Made by a program: the position numbers and the translations under genes. The notes beneath the pieces were generated by a model. It searched no databases. It had not been told where the DNA came from and was given only the letters and a program-made list of their open reading frames with translations. This document shows, one piece after another, positions 57,244 through 64,000 of a stretch of DNA of 64,000 nucleotides (positions are counted from its first letter, which is position 1; each line of letters opens with the position of its first letter). This stretch comes from Simmondsia chinensis (Eukaryota; Streptophyta; Magnoliopsida; Caryophyllales; Simmondsiaceae). Location: the NCBI GenBank assembly GCA_018398585.1, contig JAGTTD010000001.1, positions 11,720,501-11,784,500 on the forward strand. Reading direction: 5' to 3'.

Positions 57244-57684
57244 ATTAGTATTAGAGCAAACTCTGAATACGTTCATAATTGACATTAAAATTATCAGGTT
57301 TGATAAAATAGGAGTATGTAGAATTGCGAAAAGGATGAAATTGAGAATTTCGTTAAAGGAAAAAGATAAACTTGTTAGTAAAGAGTTTAATAACAAGATT
57401 GAATAATCATTAAAGTTTTAAATTGTTTAAAATTTTAAACGAGTCATGATTCAATCAAGGAGCATATTTCTAAATCAAGTCTAATGAGATTAGACATTCA
57501 AAGAGTTGAATGATTTAGATTGTTAAATTTAATGTGATTAGATTCTGAACCAAAGTGTGAAATATTCAATGGTTCAATATTTTATGATAATCCAAGACAA
57601 AGAATATCTAATAGGATTAAATGTTCAGTTTACAATCTAATGGGATTAAAATCAAATTTAATTAATTAGTTATTTAATAAAAAG
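57244..57684 (+). other. Interior of the long-LTR element, left of the hAT insertion
   Basis: It starts with the decayed primer-binding site. It contains several related TCTAATGAGATTAGA-like blocks (TAATGAGATTAGACATTCA, TAATGTGATTAGATTC, TAATAGGATTAAATG, TAATGGGATTAAAATC), which recur right of the hAT (for example TAACGAGATTAGATTAC at 62289). This supports the view that 57684 and about 61905 were once joined. Confidence 0.55.
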
Positions 57685-58250
57685 TGGGAATCGGTTAACC
57701 ATACCGTTTAGCTTATCATTGGTAACCATTTTAAAAATTAGTGCAAATTCAATAACCATTACCACCCGTTTAAATTCGATTAACCTGAATTTCGGTTTCA
57801 ATTAATTCGGTTCGGTTAATCGGTAACCACTTATTGGAAAAGAAATTGAAGTTTTTTTTATCAATTTTAACCCAAATTTTTTCCTAGTTAGAAATATCAT
57901 TTCTTTATTTAGAAGCTCATCGATATACCCATCTTTTCTTACTCACTTATTGAAGTTTGCATATGAGACTTTCAACATTGAATGACAAAGTGCAGTGAAT
58001 AATAAAACCAGTTCAAAAAAGCAAAAATCTCAAAGCGGGATTTTCTTACTAAAGATAATCAAACATGTGTTCCAAAAAAAAAAAAACAACAAAAATGTAT
58101 AAAGTATCTAATATGAAAAATACCAAATACCAAATAGAAAATTAAAATTAGTACAAATATCTAATATCTAAAAATATCGTAAAATGGATTAACAAGAAAA
58201 CTCAAAATGTCCTCCAACAAATGCCCCATAGAATGCCTCAATCATCAATA

Positions 58251-60350
58251 TTAATCAAGGGTTGCTCTATTGTCAAATTTTTGAAGCCTACAAACAAAAG
58301 ACAAAAAAACAAGGTTAGAAGTTCCAACATATGTATGATGATCTCGTATAATATATGCAAAGGAGAAGTACGACTCACTTACTTCTAATTTTTCAAGCTC
58401 CACAAGGCTTTCCTCTATACTGATAGGGGTATATGAAGTTCTTAACCAATCTTGTGCACATATAATAGCTTCCACCATTCGCAGAGTTAAAGAGCTTCTG
58501 AAAGAATCAAGCACATGTCCTCCAGTACTAAAAGCTGACTCAGATGCAACAGTTGAGGCAGGCATAGCAAGAATGTCGCGTGCGATGTTGTAAAGTACCG
58601 GGAACCTTTTACTTTGTTCTTTCCACCACTCCAACTATTGAAAAGATGAATCAGTAATCTCCTCTAGAAGGTATTTATCAATTTCAGACTACTTGTTTGA
58701 TTCTGATGCCCCTTTCGACCTATTGTACATAACTAACATATACTCTACCGGGTCGTGAAGTTTCTGAACATCAACATCAAATGGTTTAACAGACAAAGGG
58801 CATTTAGCCTTCGGTATGCAAGACAATGCATAATGGTCATATAGAGCATACAAAGTCTTCCTCACTTTAACATGCACCAACTCAGCCTTCTCAAATTCAT
58901 ATGTCTCCCGACAATCCAATCCAAATAACCTAATTTCTTTCGTGGATCCAGTATCACAGCAATGAACAACAACATGTTAAAGTTGTCAATATTTGCCCAA
59001 TACTTGTCGTATTTTAACTTCATCCTGTATGCCATTCTTTTAACACCATTATCATTATTTTCACACATTGAAGAAATAACAATCCAAAGAGAAAACACTT
59101 TTGTTGCATATTTATCCCCTATTACATAATGGACACCAGATAATCTCAAGGTTGCCTCATAAAAAAACTTTGAGAAAAGGTAGAAAAGTACGTGCACACT
59201 CCCAATCACCATGTGTAGGACAACCACCAACCTTAGCAAGCTCTAGGGAGTATCCAGAATCTTCTAGCTCTAAAAGATCGAATGCCTTTTGAAATTTTAA
59301 TGCTGCTTCCAACATCAGATATGTAGAATTCCATTATGTCTCAACATCCAAACAAAGAAGACTTTTAGATTCTATTTTTTCTTGCTGCACACATACCTTA
59401 TACTTTTGCATTCTAGAAGGAGAGGACTTCACAAATTTCACCGCTGCACGAATTCTCAGGATGGACCCATCAAGATCTTTTAATCCTTCTGTAATGATTA
59501 AATTTAAATGTGTGCAGCACACCTTAGATGTAGGAACTCGCCTTGCATTACACTACCATTCCAATTATTAAGTCTTTGTTTTAAGTATTGAATCCCTACA
59601 TCACTAGAACTTGCATTATCAATAGTCACAGTCAAAACTTTGTCAATTCCCCAGTCAAGAAGACATCTTTCAACCACTTTTCCTATTATCTCTCCTGCAT
59701 GACTAGAAATTGGACAAAAATTGATAACTTTTTTTATGCAAAGTCCAATCTTGATCGATCCAATGAGCAGTTAGAGCCATGCAACAAAGGTTTTGGCAAG
59801 AAGTCCATGTATCGGTCGTCAAACAAACTCTTGAAGACAAATTCTTAAAATAGTCTTTTAACTTTTTTCTCTCCTCCAAAAAAAGATTATAACAACCTCT
59901 AGTGATAGTGGATCATGAAGGAACTATAATTTGTGGTGCTAAAGATTTACAAAAGTACCTAAATCCCTCACGTTTGACAAATTTAAACAGCAATTCATCA
60001 ACTATGATCATTCTAGCAAGTGCCTTCCTACAAGTCTCTTCATTATATTTCCATACTTCAGGAACAGTTGAGGTAACAATAGTACCGTCCTCATTTTTTA
60101 CTTGTTGAGTGCGAAAAGTAATGAGTCTTTGTTTAGCTTCAATATTTTCCGGATACTTTTTGCACCTAGCTAAATGGTTTTTCATGCCACTAGTACCATT
60201 TAAAGTTGCACAACGGACCTCACTGCCACAATAATTACATGAAGCTCGCTTACTAGCTTCATCTTGACCTTCGACTTCTATTATCTTATAATGATTCCAC
60301 ATATCAGATTGTTTTTTTTTTTTTTTTTTTTTTTTGCCACTAGCCTTCAA
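58251..60350 (-). pseudogene. hAT-family transposase, BED zinc finger type
   Basis: Reading minus: a Lys run encoded by a T24 tract (60312-60335); a BED zinc finger (MWNHYKIIE, CNYCGSEVRC, GMKNHLARC) at 60300-60150; a core with LTAHWIDQDWTLHKKVINF, GIDKVLTVTIDNASSSDVGI, LHLRCAAHILNLI, WNSTYLMLEAALKF and AVILDPRKKLGYL; and a C-terminal dimerisation domain (FPVLYNIARDILAMPASTVA, SESAFSTGGHVLDSFRSSL) at 58634-58450. At least four frameshifts or stops (near 59910, 59525, 58980 and 58640) break it. The catalytic DNAS motif is kept. hAT transposases cut and paste DNA with 8-bp TSDs. Confidence 0.92.
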
Positions 60351-60644
60351 TTACTTTTCCTTTGGGGTCTTCAATTGAGTAGCATCAACTTCTTCTTGTG
60401 TTAGCTCATATTCTTGTCAATTGTATTTATTATTGGAATCAAATTGGTGTAACTACTCGACATCTGAAAAAGTAATCAAGATCCAACAACAAAATATGAT
60501 GGCAAGATAGTATAACTCTTTCAACGTGATAAAAATATTGAGATTAAATTTTAAAAAGTAAAATTGATAAAATTAAACAAATGACTTACCTTTTCGAAGA
60601 TACAATTAGAGGCTGAGACTTGACATAAAACGTAGAGAGCAAAT

Positions 60645-61545
60645 ACAGGTAGTGTTTGTTTGAGATATAATAAAATAGAGATACTAATTTATATGAATAA
60701 GATATGATGGATTAAGTTTCAAAAGAGATAGTGTTGGTTTGAGATGATAATAAAATCCTTTTGTATGATTTTTTTTTTTTAAAAAAAAAAAACTAGATAC
60801 TAATTTATATGAATAGGATATGGTGGATTAAGTTTCAAATAGAGGTGGTTTTTGTTTGAGATGATAATAAAATACTAGTGTATGAATTTTTTTTTTAAAA
60901 AAGAAAACTATATACTAATTTATATGAATATGATATGCTTGATTAAGTTTCAAATATAGGTGGTGTTTTTTTTTTAATGATAATAAAATACTTTATATGA
61001 ATTAAAAAAAAAAAAAAGAAAACGAGATACTAAGTTATATGAATATGATATGGGGGATCAAGTTTCAAATAGAGGTGGTGTAGGTTTTAGATAACAATAA
61101 AATCCTTTTATATGAATTTTTTTCAAAAAAGAAAACTAGATAATAATTTATATGAATATGATATCGTAGATTATGTTTAAAATAGAGGTGGTGTTTGTTT
61201 GATATGATAATAAAATCTTTTATATAAATTTTTTTTAAAAAAAACTACATACTAATTTATATGAATATGAATATGATATGCTGGATTAAGTTTCAAATAG
61301 AGGCGATGTTAATTTAAAATAATAATAAAATCTTTTTATATGAATTTTTTTTTAAAAAAAAAGAAAAATAGATTCTAGTTTATATGAATGTGATATATTG
61401 GATTAAGTTTCAAATATAGCTGGTTGTTTGAGATGATAATAAAATATTTTCATATGAATTTTTTAAATAAAAAAGAAAATTAGATACTGATCTATTGAAT
61501 ATGATATGATGGATTAAGTTTTGATTTGATTTGATATACTAATAT
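60645..61545. repeat. Minisatellite of eight units, about 110-119 bp each
   Basis: The unit contains AGATACTAATTTATATGAAT, ATGATATG, GGATTAAGTTTCAAATAGAG, GATGATAATAAAATC and a T-run/A-run pair (TTTTTTTAAAAAAGAAAA). The GGATTAAGTTTCAAA block recurs at about 60708, 60826, 60940, 61056, 61170, 61282, 61401 and 61511. Each unit can fold at the T/A runs. It lies upstream of the transposase inside the hAT. Confidence 0.93.
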
Positions 61546-61559
61546 AGAGGATTTTTTTT

Positions 61560-61705
61560 GTTAGCTTGTTAATTGTGAACAAAACAAAAATATAAAAATA
61601 AAGTAAAAAAAAAAATAGAAGCTTGATGAGAGGCGGAGGCTTGAACCCCAGACCTCTTGGGCCAAAGTACAGGCACTTGACCATTGGACTGAATTTGGAC
61701 ATGTG
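61560..61705 (-). mobile_element. Probable tRNA-derived SINE
   Basis: The minus strand reads AATGGTCAAGTGCC (A-box-like) and, about 30 bp on, GGTTCAAGCCTCC (B-box GGTTCAANNCC-like) in the order and spacing of a tRNA-related Pol III promoter. T-rich sequence follows. No TSD was resolved. It is not a full tRNA: no acceptor stem is seen. Confidence 0.5.
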
Positions 61706-61904
61706 ATCCAATAGTAGTTTAAATATATATAATTTGGCTTTTTTGGTTAACCGTTTAAGTCAAACCTACGAACAGAAACCGCCCAAATTAACTAGATTTT
61801 TTATCGATTCGGTAACCGAACCGAACTTTCTAACACAATAACCAAAATTTTCGGTTCGGTTTCAGTTCGATTTTTTCGGTTTCGGTTTTTTATGAACACC
61901 CCTA

Positions 61905-64000
61905 GGCACGCCGCTCCTTGTTCAATATTTTTTTTATTTTATTATTTAAATAATTGAATGAATAAATGGTTAGTTAGGATGAGATCCTGATTAAGATTGT
62001 ATAATAATCTTTTCTAAAAGAGTTTAGAAAATTCTTTAATTTCTTCAATCTTTAGGCCTTGAGTGTTATTAATCAAATTGTTTGATAACATGAACTTTGT
62101 TAAATTTGAGTTCACATGTTCAATATTATTTAAATGAGTTAAATATTATATACAATGTGAATAAAGTTATAAGGCCATATAAATTACTGAAATATTTGAT
62201 TTCGTCGAGTGGTAGAATTTTTTCAAATAAATCTAATATGATTATTCAATAGTTGAATTATTTGAAAGTAAAATTCTCATAATGTATCTAACGAGATTAG
62301 ATTACATAAGTTGGATAATTAAAGGAATCGAATTGGATTAGGGTTTTATTTGATGGTTAAATAAAATTTAGAACGTGATTCCACCATTGATTATGAGATA
62401 ATCAAACTTAAAAGAAAGATACGGCATTTAATACATCAAGTGGAACGAGGTACGAGAGTCGTTTCGTCATGGTCTCCATTGCCAGTCTAATAGTATAGTG
62501 GGTAGGCGCTACTCCCCAAGGAAAGCGTTTGTTCATAGAATACAGGACTAGACTTCTTTAGGATAGATAGAGGTACAGGAAAGCAAATGGGACCACGCTG
62601 ATGTAGAGTATCTTTTTTACTTGTACTAATATCTAGATAATGATATACACTTGACTAAGATAGATATTAGTCTCGTAGGGTGCATCGTGATACTATCTAA
62701 GAGACCAAGGATGATCTGGTGAGTTAATAATGTTTGGAAAACATATTAGTTGAGAATAGTTCTCACTTTATGATAATTCGTTACAACCCTCTCACATGGA
62801 GTAACAAGTAGATTGGATTGCTCATCGTTGCACACATAGTGAGATTGGTTAGGTAGATTCCATGCTTTGTTTGTTTGCTAAAATTATTAAAAGGTTCACA
62901 AGGCTCAAAATATCAAGTGGGAGCGAGTTACTAAATGAATGCTTATGGCCTCTGTTACCAGTCTAGCAGTATAGTAGCTAGGCCCGATTCCCTGAAGAGA
63001 GCGTTAATTTGATGAATACAAAGTAAGTCCTCTCAAAGATAGACTGCAGTGCAGGAAAAACGGGTGCAGCCACGCTGACGGAGTACTTCGTTGACTTGTA
63101 TGGATGTCGAGGTAGCGGTGTGCACTTAACATGGGTTTACATCAGCCTCCCTAAGAAGCGCTGTTGTATTACCTTAAAGGCTGAGAGAAGAGTGGTGTGT
63201 TAAATATATTTAGTAAAGAGTTTATAAGAAAACATATTTATTAAAAAATGTTCTCACTCTTCTAATATCTCAATCCGGCCTCGCCAATGGTGAGTTTTGG
63301 GTAGTTCAGTTGAGTTGCCACGGCATACATGTAAGTGTCAAATTGTGAACTCTGAACTTTGATTGTTTTCAAAAAGTAAGAAAATTAATCATGTATATTA
63401 TTTGACTTGTTTTACAGTTTTTGATTTAAGACTGGTTGTTATACTTTTGCATTGCGATCAATAGTGGTATGTCTTACTTGTCTGTCCTGTTATGCTCACT
63501 ATGATATGATATGTTTTAGTACATTTAGAGCACTAGGAGATACTCAGAGTTCTCTAGTTTGCTGCTAGTATATCTACTAAGTTGAAAAGAATATAAGGAA
63601 TGTTAAACTTGATTAATGAGTTAGTCGGATGCAACATTCAAACATTAGATGTCAAATGTGTTCTAGTATTAGATACTTGACTTGTCAACTACAGTAGAGA
63701 CAATTATATATTTGAAAGAAGTGTTTGATTAGAGAACTAGTAGCATGAGAACAGCTTATGCCAAAGATGATAGATACTGGATTGCGTTAAGAAAGTTTAA
63801 TTCAAGAGTGTGTCATATGATGGTGGCTTATTTAATTGAACTGAATTTCTTGATGCAAATATTGATAGCCAATCATAACAGGATATGATCCTAGCTTACC
63901 TATGAAGGTCATTCAATCAGTTTAGGCTAGATACATTGAGTAATAAAGATTGCTCATTGTCTAAACTGATGAAAGTATAATTTGACAGAAAAGGTGTCAT
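61905..64000 (+). other. Interior of the long-LTR element, right of the hAT insertion
   Basis: No gene is visible. A diverged direct duplication with about 485-bp spacing is present: 62440-62660 against 62920-63150 (CATTGCCAGTCTAATAGTAT with TTACCAGTCTAGCAGTAT; GACCACGCTGATG with CAGCCACGCTGACG; GAGAGCG/GGAAAGCG blocks). Short TCTAATATGATT-type repeats continue from the left side. Confidence 0.5.

Larger units (their letters stand above)
57685..61904 (-). mobile_element. hAT transposon with broken transposase
   Basis: The right end reads ...GAACACCCCTA (61904), a hAT-type terminus. Both ends are rich in CGGTTCGGTT/AACCGAACC blocks (57690-57835 and 61745-61890). The interior encodes a BED-finger hAT transposase on the minus strand, carries a minisatellite (60645-61545) and a SINE-like piece. 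A matching left terminus and an 8-bp TSD were not found, so the left end is probably truncated. Confidence 0.8.
49700..64000 (+). mobile_element. Long-LTR, apparently non-coding LTR element, with two nested insertions (runs off window)
   Basis: The 5' LTR starts TGTTGGAATTAG at 49700 and ends CCCAACA at 57243, giving matched TGTTGG/CCAACA ends; it is split by Gypsy III. A decayed primer-binding site follows (TAGTATTAGAGC, 57246-57257, two mismatches to TGGTATCAGAGC). The interior from 57258 on has no gag or pol. It is split by an hAT transposon and continues past the window end. Without nested elements the LTR is about 1.84 kb. The 3' LTR is not in the window. A LARD-type non-autonomous element is the best fit. 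Confidence 0.6.

Noticed and set aside
61625..61690. A tRNA gene
   Set aside because: A- and B-box-like motifs are present but no acceptor stem or anticodon arm could be folded, so a SINE head is more likely.

Overview
The window is plant nuclear DNA, most likely from a eudicot: AT-rich intergenic sequence, plant-type Ty1/Copia and Ty3/Gypsy retrotransposons, RTE and L1 LINEs, Mutator-like and hAT DNA transposons, and one ordinary nuclear gene. That gene encodes a ubiquitin-ribosomal protein eS31 (S27a) fusion (43608-44078, minus). Its promoter carries telo-box repeats and TGGGCY (site II) motifs, as plant ribosomal-protein genes usually do. Nearly everything else is mobile DNA, and most of its reading frames are broken.

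Left block (1-17052). The 3' end of an RTE-type LINE (1-1545) lies against the remnant of an old LTR. That LTR seems to belong to a large non-coding LTR element (about 1546-17052, minus). A degenerate Gypsy element (4118-15251, minus) sits inside this element, and a degenerate Copia element (9131-15078, plus) sits inside one LTR of the Gypsy. Next comes a compact SINE-like insertion (17357-17612): a 5S rRNA-like head joined to an RTE-LINE tail with a 17-bp target-site duplication (TSD).

Middle-left (17697-31130). Two Mutator-like non-autonomous elements, each with a 9-bp TSD, lie about 100 bp apart. The first is split by an L1-type retroposon (17815-20877) that carries only an RRM-containing ORF1. 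A truncated chromovirus-like Gypsy follows (21966-26060, minus), then hAT-like fragments, then a Copia element with an internal deletion (27073-31130, plus).

Centre (33080-44300). A locus made of a DUF4283-like LINE ORF1 remnant plus a ubiquitin-S27a gene is present twice. Copy 1 is decayed and ends in a truncated S27a pseudogene; copy 2 holds the intact gene. Copy 1 was broken by a young LTR retrotransposon (36739-40655) with a perfect 5-bp TSD and almost identical LTRs. Its single intact 861-codon ORF fuses Gag, a zinc knuckle and an aspartic protease to an RRM resembling those of polypyrimidine-tract-binding proteins, and it has no reverse transcriptase or integrase. This is the strongest candidate here for an undescribed element type. 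It would have to borrow RT and integrase from a related Gypsy element.

Right block (44880-64000). RTE LINE pieces and an L1 ORF2 remnant come first. Then a long-LTR, apparently non-coding element starts at 49700 and runs off the window. Its 5' LTR is split by a complete Gypsy element (49818-55520, minus, perfect GATTA TSD). Its interior is split by an hAT transposon (about 57685-61904, minus) with a broken BED-finger transposase, an 8-unit minisatellite and a probable tRNA-derived SINE.

All positions and motif matches were read by eye. Family names rest on motif recognition, and novelty claims need database searches that I could not run.
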